Shown here: one piece after another, positions 16,073 through 24,780 of the stretch
Layout: each line of letters starts with the position of its first letter
How positions within the stretch are numbered: the stretch's first letter is position 1
Assembly (NCBI RefSeq): GCF_001499855.1
Contig: NZ_LQIK01000004.1
Span: 62,001 to 126,000 of the forward strand
DNA: 64,000 nucleotides
Source of the DNA: Mycobacterium sp. GA-0227b
GTDB taxonomy: Bacteria > Actinomycetota > Actinomycetes > Mycobacteriales > Mycobacteriaceae
Direction of reading: 5' to 3'
Notes under the pieces: generated by a model
What the model saw: only the letters and a program-made list of their open reading frames with translations
Databases searched by the model: none
What the model was told of the DNA's origin: nothing
Program-made: the position numbers and the translations under genes

Positions 16073-17041
16073 ATGCATGACATCAAACGTGCACTGGTGA
16101 CCGGCGGCGGCGGCTTCCTCGGGGGTCACCTGTCTGAGCGGCTGCTCGACAGCGGTGTCGAGGTGCTCTGCGTCGACGACCTTTCCACCAGCGCCCCCAC
16201 CGCCGCCGATACGTTCCTCGACCGGCCCGGATACCGGTTCGTACCGCACGACATCAGCGAGCCGCTGCCCGATCCGCCCTCCGGCGTGGACACCGTCTTC
16301 CATCTGGCGTCGCCGGCCTCGCCGCTGGACTATCTGCGGTTGCCGATCCAGACCTTGCGCACCGGCGCGCTCGGCACCGCGCACATGCTGGAGTTCGCGG
16401 AACGCTCCGGTGCGCGGCTGGTGCTGGCGTCCACCAGCGAGGTGTACGGCGACCCGCTGGAACATCCGCAAACCGAAACATATTGGGGCAACGTCAATCC
16501 GGTCGGACCGCGCAGTGTCTACGACGAAGCGAAGCGGTTCGCCGAGGCGCTGGCCTTCGCCTACCGGCGCGAGCGGTCGGCCGACATCGCCGTGGCGCGC
16601 ATCTTCAACACATACGGCCCACGGATGCGGCCCGACGACGGCCGGATCGTGCCGACCTTCTGCCGTCAGGCATTGGCCGGTGAACCGCTCACCGTCAACG
16701 GCACGGGCCGGCAGACCCGGTCCCTGTGCTACGTCGACGACACCGTCGAAGCGTTGATCGCCCTGGCCGAATCCGACTGCGCCGGACCGGTCAACGTGGG
16801 CAATCCGGACGAACTCACGGTGCTGCGGATCGCGGAGCTCATCCGCGATCTGGTCGGCAGCGCCTCGCCGATCGAGTATCGCCCGGCACCCCAGGACGAT
16901 CCGCAACGCCGTTGCCCCGACATCACGCTGGCCCGCGAGCTGCTCGGCTGGAGTCCGCGCGTGAGCTACACCGACGGACTGTCCGCAACCGTCGACTGGT
17001 TCCGCAACCTGTCCGTCACCGTCGCGCTGCAGGGCCGCTAG
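16073..17041 (+). CDS. UDP-glucuronate decarboxylase-like (UDP-xylose synthase) epimerase-family enzyme
   Basis: 322 aa extended SDR. NAD-binding TGGGGFLGGHL at residues ~10-20; catalytic Thr/Ser region LASTSEVYGDPLEHPQTETY and YDEAKR (Tyr-x3-Lys); then RIFNTYGPRMRPDDGRIVP and SLCYVDDTVEAL. The strings YWGNVNPVGPRSVYDEAKRF and PDITLARELLGW are signatures of UXS, which converts UDP-glucuronate to UDP-xylose. This fits the UDP-glucose dehydrogenase at the far end of the same cluster, which would make its substrate. A dTDP- or UDP-hexose epimerase cannot be fully excluded. ATG chosen at MHDIKRALVTGG with GAAAGG upstream. Confidence 0.82.
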   Translation: MHDIKRALVTGGGGFLGGHLSERLLDSGVEVLCVDDLSTSAPTAADTFLDRPGYRFVPHDISEPLPDPPSGVDTVFHLASPASPLDYLRLPIQTLRTGALGTAHMLEFAERSGARLVLASTSEVYGDPLEHPQTETYWGNVNPVGPRSVYDEAKRFAEALAFAYRRERSADIAVARIFNTYGPRMRPDDGRIVPTFCRQALAGEPLTVNGTGRQTRSLCYVDDTVEALIALAESDCAGPVNVGNPDELTVLRIAELIRDLVGSASPIEYRPAPQDDPQRRCPDITLARELLGWSPRVSYTDGLSATVDWFRNLSVTVALQGR

Positions 17042-17050
17042 GAGGAAGCA

Positions 17051-18706
17051 ATGCGAATTCTCGGAATCAACGCGGTGTTCCACGATCCCGCCGCCGCGCT
17101 GGTGGTCGACGGACAGATCGTGGCGGCCGCCGAGGAGGAGCGGTTCACCCGGCGCAAGCACGGCAAGCAGGCGGTGCCGTTCTCGACGTGGGAACTGCCC
17201 GTGGAGTCGGCGCGCTGGTGCCTGCAACAGGCCGGCCTGACGCCGGCCGACCTCGACGCGGTCGGCTACTCCTACGACCCGCGGCTGATGGACGAGTCCG
17301 CCCAGGGGCTCGACGGCTTGGACCGCGACTGGGAGTACCTCCGCACGCTCTACGCCGAACGCGCACCGCGGTTTTTGCAGTCCGCCCTGCCCGGCCTGGA
17401 CCCGGCGATCGTGCGTCATGTCCGCCACCACGTCGCGCACGCCGCGTCGAGCGCGCTGGCCTCGCCACACCCCGACTGCGCGGTGCTGGTGGTCGACGGA
17501 CGCGGTGAGCGGTCCTCGATGCTGGCCGGAAGCTATCGCGACAGCAAACTCGACGTGCTTGCGACGCAGTCGCTTCCGCACTCGCTCGGCCTGCTCTACG
17601 AAAGCCTGACCGAACACCTCGGCTTCAAGCGCTCCAGCGACGAGTACAAGGTGATGGCGATGGCGTCCTACGGAACTCCGCGGTTCGCCGACACATTCCG
17701 CGAACTGGTCTACGCGTGCGCCGACGGCGGTTTCCGCACCGAGCCGGTGAGTTGGGATTCGATCACCCCGGCCCGTGCGTCAGGAGCCGGAAAGGGACAT
17801 GCGCTGGACCGGCCAGAGCCCGAGCACGCCGATCTGGCGTGCAGTGTCCAAACAGTCGTCGAAGAGGTGCTGCTCGACCTAGTCGGCTGGCTGCGTGCGC
17901 GCACCGATCACGAAAACCTCTGTCTGGCAGGCGGAGTGGCGCTCAACTGCGTTGCCAACTCGAAAATCCACCGTCGCGGCGGCTTCTCGAACGTCTGGAT
18001 CCAGCCCGCGGCCGGCGACTCGGGAACCGCACTGGGCGCAGCCCTGGCGCTGGCCGGCGAGGCCGGTGAGCCGATCACGCCGATGCCTTCGGCAGCGCTG
18101 GGCCGCGGATTCTCCGACGACGAGATCGCCGCGGCTCTCACCGAAGCGGCCGTGCCGCACGAGCGGCCCGCCGATCTGGCCGCGGCCATCGGCGACGCGC
18201 TGGCCGACAACTTGCTCGTCGGCTGGTTCCAGGGCCGCGCGGAGTTCGGGCCGCGCGCGCTCGGGCAGCGATCGCTGCTCGCCGACCCGCGACGCATCGA
18301 CAACCTGGAGCGGCTCAACACCGTCAAGGGCCGCGAGCAATTTCGGCCCGTCGCCCCGATGGTGCTCGCCGAACACGCCGACGAAATCTTCTCCGGCGGA
18401 CCGGTTCCCAGCCCGTACATGCTCTTCGTGCACGACGTCGCCGCCGCGTGGCGGGACCGGATCCCGGCGGTCACCCATGTCGACGGCACCGCCCGCATCC
18501 AGACCGTCGACCGCAGCCAGCCGCTGCTGCACGACACGATCAGCCGGTTCGCCGCCCGCACCGGCGTGCCCGTGATCGTGAACACCAGCTTCAACACCGC
18601 GGGACGGCCGATGGTCGACAGCCCGCGTGACGCGCTCGAGTGTTTCGGCAGTGCACCGATCGACGTGCTGGCAATCGGGCCGTTCATCGTGAGGCGGCCC
18701 GGATGA
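17051..18706 (+). CDS. O-carbamoyltransferase (NodU/CmcH/TobZ family)
   Basis: 551 aa, family-typical. The N-terminal Kae1-like domain begins GINAVFHDPAAALVVDG (~residues 5-21) with AAAEEERFTRRKH, and metal-binding histidines sit in VRHVRHHVAHAASS (~120-133). The C-terminal Sua5-like part has RAEFGPRALGQRSLLADPR (~396-414) and VNTSFN. These enzymes use carbamoyl phosphate and ATP to make carbamoyl-AMP and transfer the carbamoyl group to a hydroxyl, usually of a sugar. RBS GGAGGAAG is 4 nt before the ATG. Context (glycosyltransferases on both sides) predicts carbamoylation of the cluster's glycan. Its 3' end overlaps the next gene (ATGA). Confidence 0.9.
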   Translation: MRILGINAVFHDPAAALVVDGQIVAAAEEERFTRRKHGKQAVPFSTWELPVESARWCLQQAGLTPADLDAVGYSYDPRLMDESAQGLDGLDRDWEYLRTLYAERAPRFLQSALPGLDPAIVRHVRHHVAHAASSALASPHPDCAVLVVDGRGERSSMLAGSYRDSKLDVLATQSLPHSLGLLYESLTEHLGFKRSSDEYKVMAMASYGTPRFADTFRELVYACADGGFRTEPVSWDSITPARASGAGKGHALDRPEPEHADLACSVQTVVEEVLLDLVGWLRARTDHENLCLAGGVALNCVANSKIHRRGGFSNVWIQPAAGDSGTALGAALALAGEAGEPITPMPSAALGRGFSDDEIAAALTEAAVPHERPADLAAAIGDALADNLLVGWFQGRAEFGPRALGQRSLLADPRRIDNLERLNTVKGREQFRPVAPMVLAEHADEIFSGGPVPSPYMLFVHDVAAAWRDRIPAVTHVDGTARIQTVDRSQPLLHDTISRFAARTGVPVIVNTSFNTAGRPMVDSPRDALECFGSAPIDVLAIGPFIVRRPG

Positions 18707-20196
18707 CCCCGCGGTTCGCGGTCGTGGTGCCGACGGTCGGGCGGCCGTCGCTGCACCGGCTGCTCGCAGAACTCGAAGGATCGGCGGGCCCGGCGCCGGC
18801 GGCGGTGATCGTCGTCGACGACCGCCCCGGACCGCAACCGCCGCTGTCGATCGACTCGCAGTTGCCGGTCAGGGTGCTGCGAAGCGGCGGACGGGGCCCG
18901 GCCGCCGCCCGTAACACCGGGTGGCGTGCCGTCGACGCCGACTGGATCTGTTTCCTCGACGACGATGTTGTCCCGCAACCGGATTGGTTCGCGGCGGTGT
19001 CCGAGGACCTGGCGAAGGCCGACGTGGAGGCCGCGGCCGGATCACAAGCGGTGATCGAGGTACCGCGGGCGGGCGGGCGCAAGGCCACCGACGACGAGCG
19101 CCGCACCCAGCGACTCGCCGAGGCCCGGTGGATCACCGCCGATATGGCGTTTCGCCGTGACGTGCTGGTGACGGTCGGGGGTTTCGACGAGCGGTTTCCC
19201 CGCGCGTACCGCGAGGATTCGGACATCGCGTTGCGCATCGTGCAGGCCGGCAACACAATCGTCCGCGGCGCCCGCCGGTGTACCCACCCGGTGGCCGACG
19301 CCACACTCATGAGCAGCGTGCGTGCGCAGGTCGGCAACCGCGACAACGCGTTGCTGCGCCGTAAGCACGGAAGGCGGTGGCGCTCCGCGATCGGGGAGGG
19401 CCGCGGCCGGCTGCCCGCACACTCGATGACCACTGCGGCCGCCATTGTCGCCTTCACAAGCGCGCTGGCCGGCCGATGGCGTTCCGCGCGGTATGCCGCG
19501 GTGCTGTGGGGCGCGCTCACAGGCGAATTCGCGGTGCGCCGGTTCTGGTCCGGCCCACACACCGTGGGGGAGGCCGGCCGCATGCTGATCACCAGCGCGC
19601 TGATCCCGCCCGCAGCGGTCGCGCATCGCCTCGCCGGTGAGTGGAGGTTCCGTGGCGCGCGACGCGACCCCCCGTTGGCGGTGCTGCTCGACCGCGACGA
19701 CACGATCATCGAAGACGGCCCGTATCTCAACGATCCGGCCGGCGTGCGCCCGCTGGCCGGTGCGCGCGACGGGCTGGACCGCCTGCGGCGCAAAGGATTG
19801 CTGCTCGCCGTGGTCAGCAACCAGTCGGGTGTCGCGAAGGGCCTGATCACCCCGGAGCAACTCGACGCCGTCAACGCGGAGGTCGACGCGCAACTCGGGC
19901 CGTTCGACTCCTGGCAGCTGTGCGTGCACGACGCCGACCACGGCTGCGGATGCCGCAAACCCGCGCCGGGAATGGTGCAGGCGGCCGCGGCAGCGCTCGG
20001 CGTCCATCCCTCCCGCTGCGTGCTCATCGGCGACACCGGCGGCGACGTGCAGGCGGCGCTGTCGGCCGGCGCCGACGCCGTGCTGGTGCCGACCCGGCGA
20101 ACGCTGCGGCACGAGATCAGCGGCGCCCGGATGCGCGCCCGGGTGGCGGCCACGTTCGACGACGCCGTCGCGCTCGTCCTGAAGGAGTGCCGATGA
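18703..20196 (+). CDS. GT2 glycosyltransferase fused to GmhB-type heptose-bisphosphate phosphatase
   Basis: 497 aa, two enzymes in one chain. Residues ~1-315 are GT2: RFAVVVPTVGRPSLHRLLAE, VVDDRPG, the DxD-type CFLDDDVVPQPDWF (~83-97) and EDSDIALRIVQAG. Residues ~322-497 are a HAD phosphatase of the histidinol/heptose-bisphosphate class: LLDRDDTIIEDG (D330 and D332), VVSNQSGVAKG, a zinc site CVHDADHGCGCRKP and GDTGGDVQAAL. The zinc loop is the hallmark of GmhB, which removes the 7-phosphate between HldE kinase and nucleotidyltransferase steps. ATGA overlaps tie it to the carbamoyltransferase and the GT9 gene. Fusion is unusual and links heptose supply to a transferase. Confidence 0.87.
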   Translation: MTPRFAVVVPTVGRPSLHRLLAELEGSAGPAPAAVIVVDDRPGPQPPLSIDSQLPVRVLRSGGRGPAAARNTGWRAVDADWICFLDDDVVPQPDWFAAVSEDLAKADVEAAAGSQAVIEVPRAGGRKATDDERRTQRLAEARWITADMAFRRDVLVTVGGFDERFPRAYREDSDIALRIVQAGNTIVRGARRCTHPVADATLMSSVRAQVGNRDNALLRRKHGRRWRSAIGEGRGRLPAHSMTTAAAIVAFTSALAGRWRSARYAAVLWGALTGEFAVRRFWSGPHTVGEAGRMLITSALIPPAAVAHRLAGEWRFRGARRDPPLAVLLDRDDTIIEDGPYLNDPAGVRPLAGARDGLDRLRRKGLLLAVVSNQSGVAKGLITPEQLDAVNAEVDAQLGPFDSWQLCVHDADHGCGCRKPAPGMVQAAAAALGVHPSRCVLIGDTGGDVQAALSAGADAVLVPTRRTLRHEISGARMRARVAATFDDAVALVLKECR

Positions 20197-21209
20197 ACCG
20201 GGCCCTCGTCGCGCGACTGGACAGCGCCGGTGACGTTCTGATCACCGGCCCCGCGGTCCGTGCGATCGCCGAAAGCCACGATGCGGTGACCTTTTTGGCT
20301 GGGCCGCGGGGGCGAGCGGCTGCCGCGTTGTTGCCCGCCGTCGACGACATCATCGAGTGGCAGGCCCCCTGGGTCGACTTCGACTCGCCCGAGCTCACCC
20401 CCGGACACGTCGACGCACTCCTCAAGCAGATACGCGACCTGGCTCCCGACCGCGTCTACATCTTCACGTCGTTTCACCAGTCGCCGTTGCCGCTGGCATT
20501 GATCGCCCGGATGGCCTCGGTGCCGTGGGTCGGCGCGATCAGCGAGGACTATCCCGGCACGCTGCTCGACCTGCGCCACCACGTCGAAGGCGGCGTGCCC
20601 GAACCCGAGCGGGCGCTGTCGCTGGCCCGTGCGGCGGGCTGCGAACTGCGCGACGGCGACGACGGCAGGCTGCGGGTCAACATTCCGCCGCTGCCGGAGG
20701 AGCTGCGCGAACTCCTCTGCGCCCCACCGTTCGTGGTGTTCCACCCGGGCGCAGCGGTGCCCGCCCGCAGGCCCACGACCAAACGCAGCGCAGACATGGT
20801 GCACGCCCTGGTTGCCGCGGGCCATCGCGTCGTGGTCACCGGCGACCCCGCCGAACGCGAGCTGACCGCCGCGGTGGCCGGCGACGGGGCCATCGACCTC
20901 GGCGGGCGCACCTCGCTCGCCACGCTGGCGGCGATTTTCGCCGCTGCGAGGGTCGTCATCGCGCCCAACACCGGACCGGCGCACCTGGCGGCGGCCGTCG
21001 GCACACCGGTGGTCTCGCTGTTCGCACCCGTCGTACCCGCCTCGCAGTGGAGTCCCTACGGCAGCACCGTCATTCGGCTCGGGGATCAGGATGCCGCCTG
21101 TCGGCTGACCCGCGCGCGCAGCTGCCCGGTGGCGGGCCACCCCTGCCTGGACGGCATCACCGACGACGAACTGCTCAACGCGGTCAACCGGATTGGAGGA
21201 CAGCAATGA
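20193..21209 (+). CDS. GT9 ADP-heptose:LPS heptosyltransferase-like protein (first copy)
   Basis: 338 aa GT-B. ALVARLDSAGDVLITGPAVR (~residues 4-23) is the GT9 opening (R-x-D/G-x-x-GD), and the donor site is NTGPAHLAAAVGTPVVSLFAP (~255-275) with APVVPASQWSPYG. GT9 enzymes use ADP-heptoses. GmhA and HldE genes follow directly, so the donor is predicted to be an ADP-heptose made by this cluster. Overlaps both neighbours by ATGA, with AAGGAG upstream. Mycobacteria have no LPS, so the acceptor must differ from the classical one. Confidence 0.86.
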   Translation: MNRALVARLDSAGDVLITGPAVRAIAESHDAVTFLAGPRGRAAAALLPAVDDIIEWQAPWVDFDSPELTPGHVDALLKQIRDLAPDRVYIFTSFHQSPLPLALIARMASVPWVGAISEDYPGTLLDLRHHVEGGVPEPERALSLARAAGCELRDGDDGRLRVNIPPLPEELRELLCAPPFVVFHPGAAVPARRPTTKRSADMVHALVAAGHRVVVTGDPAERELTAAVAGDGAIDLGGRTSLATLAAIFAAARVVIAPNTGPAHLAAAVGTPVVSLFAPVVPASQWSPYGSTVIRLGDQDAACRLTRARSCPVAGHPCLDGITDDELLNAVNRIGGQQ

Positions 21210-21784
21210 TTCCGATGATCGAAACCCACTTCTCCGCACTGTCGCAGGCGGTCGACCACATCGGCGCGGAGGCGCCGAGGCTGGCCGCGTGGGGCAGCCG
21301 GCTCGCCGACGTGCTCACCACCGGCGGCCGACTGCTGGCCTGCGGCAACGGCGGAAGCGCAGCCGAGGCTCAGCACCTCACCGCCGAATTGGTCGGCCGC
21401 TTCCGCGACGAGCGAATACCGATGTCGGCGATCTCACTGCACGCCGAGACCTCAGCGCTGACCGCGATCGCCAACGACTACGGCATCGACGAGATGTTCG
21501 CCAGGGGAGTGCGGGCACACGGCCGACCCGGCGACGTCCTGATTTCGCTGTCCACCAGCGGCACCAGCCCGAACGTGCTCGCGGCCGTCAAGGCCGCGCA
21601 TGAAACCGGCCTGACCACATGGGCGTTCACCGGGCCGCACCCCAATCCGCTCGCCGCGATGTGCGACGACGCCGTCTGCGTCGAGGCGACGACCACCGCG
21701 ACGGTGCAGGAGATTCACCTACTGCTGGTGCACGCGCTGTGCATCGCGCTCGATGACGTTCTGCTGGGAGCGTCCGATGACTAG
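21206..21784 (+). CDS. gmhA: Phosphoheptose isomerase (sedoheptulose-7-phosphate isomerase)
   Basis: 192 aa SIS protein, the usual GmhA length. CGNGGSAAEAQHLTAELVGRF (split here as CGNGGSAAEAQ and HLTAELVGRF) gives the phosphate loop and His57/Glu61; Gln168 and His176 in TVQEIHLLLVH complete the zinc/catalytic set known from E. coli GmhA. SLSTSGTSPNV is the second phosphate loop. It converts sedoheptulose 7-phosphate to D-glycero-D-manno-heptose 7-phosphate, the first committed step. Starts inside an ATGA overlap with GGAGGA upstream and overlaps hldE by 8 nt. Confidence 0.93.
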   Translation: MIPMIETHFSALSQAVDHIGAEAPRLAAWGSRLADVLTTGGRLLACGNGGSAAEAQHLTAELVGRFRDERIPMSAISLHAETSALTAIANDYGIDEMFARGVRAHGRPGDVLISLSTSGTSPNVLAAVKAAHETGLTTWAFTGPHPNPLAAMCDDAVCVEATTTATVQEIHLLLVHALCIALDDVLLGASDD

Positions 21785-23135
21785 GCCGTTGGTGATCGTG
21801 GGCGACTCGATGCTCGACGTCGACATCGAGGGCACCGCCACCCGGCTCAGCCCCGAGGCGCCGGTGCCCGTGGTCGACACCGAACGAAAGTGGCAGCGCC
21901 CCGGCGGCGCTGGACTGGCCGCCGTGCTGGCCGCCCGCACCGGTTGCGAGGTGGTGCTGGTGACGGCCGTCGGGGACGACGCCGACGGCCAGGCGCTGAC
22001 CGAGCTGCTGGCCGACGCCGGAGTGAGGCTCGTCGCGCTGCCGTTGGCCGGAAACACGGTGTGCAAGACGAGGGTCCGGGTGGGCAACCATTCGATGCTG
22101 CGGCTCGACCACGGCGACGGGACGGCGTCCGGCGCCCCGGTGCCCACGCAGGTCGCCGAGGTGCTCGAGCAGGCCGGCGCAGTGTGCGTGGCCGACTATG
22201 GCCGCGGTGTCACCGCGCACGGCGAGATCCGAGAACTGCTGACCCGCCTCGCGCGGCGGCTGCCGACGGTCTGGGATCCACATCCGCGAGGCAGCCGGCC
22301 CGTCCCGGGCTGCTGGCTCGTCACCCCGAATTCCGCCGAGGCCGACGGACGTTCGGCTGAGTCGCTGCGCGAACAGTGGGCCGCCAGGGCGGTGTGCGTC
22401 ACGCTCGGCCCGAAGGGGGCGCTGGTGGCCACCGAGAACGGCAACGCCCATCACCCGGTGCCCGATTCGGCCGCCCCGGCCGGCCGCGGTGACACCTGCG
22501 GCGCGGGCGACCGGTTCGCGATCGCGGCCACCATGGCGCTGGCCGCCGGAAAGGACGTCCACGAGGCCGTCGCCGACGCCGTGGACGCGGCGAGCCGGTT
22601 CGTCGCCGCGGGCGGCGCGGTGGGCGTGTCGAGCGCCGCGCCGGTCGGTCAGAGCCGTTCGGCGACAACCGAATCGACTGCGATCACCGGGGACATCGCG
22701 GACGTGCGGGACCGTCTGCGCAGCCGTGGCGGCACCCTGGTGGCGACCGGTGGTTGTTTCGATCTGCTGCACACCGGCCACGTCCGGCTGCTCCGGCAGG
22801 CCCGCGGGCTCGGCGACGCGCTGGTGGTGCTGCTGAACTCCGACGCGTCGGTGCGCGCGTTGAAAGGGCCACGACGGCCGGTGGTCGCGGATCAGGACCG
22901 AGCGCGCGTGCTGGCCGCCCTGGCCTGCGTGGACGCGGTGGTGATCTTCGACGAACTGTCACCCGAGGCGGCGCTCGCGCAGCTGCGGCCCGACCTCTGG
23001 GTCAAAGGCGGCGACTACACCGAAGCGGACTTGCCCGAGGCCGACGTGGTTCGCCGCCACGGCGGTGAAGTTGTGCTGCTGCCGACCGTCGCCGGTTACT
23101 CGTCGTCAAACCTGATCGCCGCTGCGCGGTCATGA
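21777..23135 (+). CDS. hldE: Bifunctional heptose-7-phosphate kinase / heptose-1-phosphate adenylyltransferase
   Basis: 452 aa. The N-terminal PfkB/ribokinase domain (residues 1-~290) has GDSMLDVDIEGTATRLSPEA and PVPVVD, QRPGGAGLAAVLA, and the catalytic GRGDTCGAGDRF (D245). The C-terminal nucleotidyltransferase (~305-452) has GGCFDLLHTGHVRLL with HxGH at 332-335, RPVVADQDRARVLAAL, and WVKGGDYTEADLPEA with the closing TVAGYSSSNLI. Order and motifs match HldE, making ADP-D-glycero-beta-D-manno-heptose together with a GmhB phosphatase. M. tuberculosis instead carries an HddA-type (GDP-heptose) set elsewhere, so an ADP route in a mycobacterium is notable. Confidence 0.92.
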   Translation: MTRPLVIVGDSMLDVDIEGTATRLSPEAPVPVVDTERKWQRPGGAGLAAVLAARTGCEVVLVTAVGDDADGQALTELLADAGVRLVALPLAGNTVCKTRVRVGNHSMLRLDHGDGTASGAPVPTQVAEVLEQAGAVCVADYGRGVTAHGEIRELLTRLARRLPTVWDPHPRGSRPVPGCWLVTPNSAEADGRSAESLREQWAARAVCVTLGPKGALVATENGNAHHPVPDSAAPAGRGDTCGAGDRFAIAATMALAAGKDVHEAVADAVDAASRFVAAGGAVGVSSAAPVGQSRSATTESTAITGDIADVRDRLRSRGGTLVATGGCFDLLHTGHVRLLRQARGLGDALVVLLNSDASVRALKGPRRPVVADQDRARVLAALACVDAVVIFDELSPEAALAQLRPDLWVKGGDYTEADLPEADVVRRHGGEVVLLPTVAGYSSSNLIAAARS

Positions 23136-23152
23136 ATTGAAAGGAGACGCAG

Positions 23153-23848
23153 ATGGCTTTGGGCAACATCATCATCACCGGAGGTGCTTCCGGTCTCGGC
23201 GCGGCCACCGTGAAAGCCGTTGCGCGCCAAGGTGGCACACCACTGGTCATTGACCGCAACGATCCGCAGGCCGGCGACCCGCCAGTGGCGTTCGCCCGCG
23301 CCGACCTCGCCGACACCGAGGCGGTCGACGCGGCGGTGCGCAGGCTTGCCGAACAGGTGGGCGGTCAGATCCACGGCGTGTTCACCGCGGGCGGCACCGA
23401 CGTCTGCGGCAAGCTCGACGATGTCGCGGTCAAGGACTGGGAACGCGTCATCCACGTCAACCTGCTCGGCACGGCGGCGGTGATCCGCTCCGCGTTGCCC
23501 TACCTGAAGGACACCGGTGGCCGGATCGTCACGTGCGCTTCGACACTGGGCATCAAGGCCGTCAGCGACGCGACCGCGTACTGCGCATCCAAGTTCGGGG
23601 TGATCGGCTTCTCCCGGGCGCTGGCGGCCGAACTGGCGGGCGAGGTGGGCGTCACCACGCTGATCCCCGGCGGTATGCACACCGCATTCTTCGACAGCCG
23701 CGAGGAGCAGTACAAGCCACCGCCCGACGCCAAGCTCAACCAGCCCGAGCATGTGGCCGACACCGTGGTCTTCGCGCTGTCCCAACCCGCGGGCTGCGAG
23801 GTGCGCGAGCTCGTGGTGTGTGCGTCGACAGAGTCTTCGTGGCCGTGA
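23153..23848 (+). CDS. Classical short-chain dehydrogenase in the heptose cluster
   Basis: 231 aa. ITGGASGLGAATVKAV is the NAD(P) loop, CASTLGIKAVSDATAYCASK contains Ser, Tyr and Lys of the catalytic triad (Y-C-A-S-K), and it ends with a short substrate loop (HTAFFDSREEQYKPPP). It is a classical SDR, too short to be HldD, the extended SDR that epimerises ADP-heptose at C6. RBS AAAGGAG precedes the ATG. Position between hldE and a GT9 gene suggests oxidation or reduction of a cluster sugar, but the substrate is unknown. Confidence 0.85.
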   Translation: MALGNIIITGGASGLGAATVKAVARQGGTPLVIDRNDPQAGDPPVAFARADLADTEAVDAAVRRLAEQVGGQIHGVFTAGGTDVCGKLDDVAVKDWERVIHVNLLGTAAVIRSALPYLKDTGGRIVTCASTLGIKAVSDATAYCASKFGVIGFSRALAAELAGEVGVTTLIPGGMHTAFFDSREEQYKPPPDAKLNQPEHVADTVVFALSQPAGCEVRELVVCASTESSWP

Positions 23849-24780
23849 GTCCCGACACCATCGTGGTTCTGCGCGCGCTGGGTCTCGGCGATCTGCTCAC
23901 CGGCGTTCCGGCGCTGCGCGGACTGCGGCGCGCTCATCCTGACGCGCACATCGTGCTCGCCACTGGCGAGCGGTACGCGGAACTGGCGATGCTCTCCGGG
24001 GCCATCGACGAGGTCGACCCGACGCAGGGCCTCGGCCAGTTGCGCCCTCGCAGTGAGCCGCCCGCGCTCGCGGTGAATTTGCACGGCAGCGGCCCGGAGA
24101 GCATCGCCGACCTGCTCACGCTGCGCCCCGACGCCCTGATCAGCCACCGGCACTGCGCGTACCCGGATGTCGACGGTCCGCCGTGGCGCGCGGAACTGCA
24201 CGAGGTGGACCGCTGGTGCGCTCTGCTCGAGTGGGCCGGAATACCCTGCGATCCAGAGGATCTGACGATCACACGGCCGGCCGGCTTCCCGGACCGCTCC
24301 TCGGCGGTCGTCGTCCATCCGGGTGCCGCGTTCGCCGCGCGGCGGTGGCCGCCGGAGCGCTTCGCCGAGGTTGCCGCCGCACTGCACGGCCGGGGCTACG
24401 ACGTGGTCGTCACCGGAGACGACAGCGAGGTCGGCCTCGCGCGGTCGGTGGCCGACGCCGCGGGGCTGAAGCCATCGGCGGTGCTGGCAGGAACTCTCGG
24501 CCTGCTCGAACTGGTCGCGTTGATCAGCGACTGCCGGCTGTTGATCTGCGGTGACACCGGTGTCGGCCACATCGCCACCGCGACGGGCACCCCGTCGGTG
24601 TTGCTCTTCGGCCCGACGCCGCCGAACCGGTGGGGGCCGAAAGGATCCGGTCCGCACATCGCCGTCTGGGCAGGCGACAAGGGGGACCCGCACGCCGACC
24701 GCCCGCACCCCGGGCTGCTGCTGATCACCGTTCCGCGGGTGCTCGACGCCACCGAGACGCTGCTGAAGGACTGTGCATGA
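23845..24780 (+). CDS. GT9 heptosyltransferase-like protein (second copy)
   Basis: 311 aa GT-B. TIVVLRALGLGDLLTGVPAL opens the protein (GLGD is the GT9 glycine loop); VHPGAAFAARRWPPERFAEV and CGDTGVGHIATATGTPSVLL with FGPTPPNRWGP form the donor site. Clear GT9 but distinct from the copy at 20193, so two heptose or heptose-like transfers are possible. Start taken as GTG 23845, whose GTGA overlaps the SDR stop; GTG 23839 is an alternative adding two residues. ATGA overlap with the next gene. Confidence 0.84.
   Translation: MSPDTIVVLRALGLGDLLTGVPALRGLRRAHPDAHIVLATGERYAELAMLSGAIDEVDPTQGLGQLRPRSEPPALAVNLHGSGPESIADLLTLRPDALISHRHCAYPDVDGPPWRAELHEVDRWCALLEWAGIPCDPEDLTITRPAGFPDRSSAVVVHPGAAFAARRWPPERFAEVAAALHGRGYDVVVTGDDSEVGLARSVADAAGLKPSAVLAGTLGLLELVALISDCRLLICGDTGVGHIATATGTPSVLLFGPTPPNRWGPKGSGPHIAVWAGDKGDPHADRPHPGLLLITVPRVLDATETLLKDCA

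Noticed and set aside
15896..17617. 573-codon minus-strand frame across the UXS and carbamoyltransferase genes
   Set aside because: Antisense to two clear enzymes; Arg/Gly/Gln-rich composition typical of shadow frames.
18684..21239. 851-codon open frame on the minus strand
   Set aside because: It is antisense to four well-defined genes (GT2-GmhB, GT9 and neighbours), has no recognisable domain and is explained by high third-position GC, which removes stops from opposite frames.
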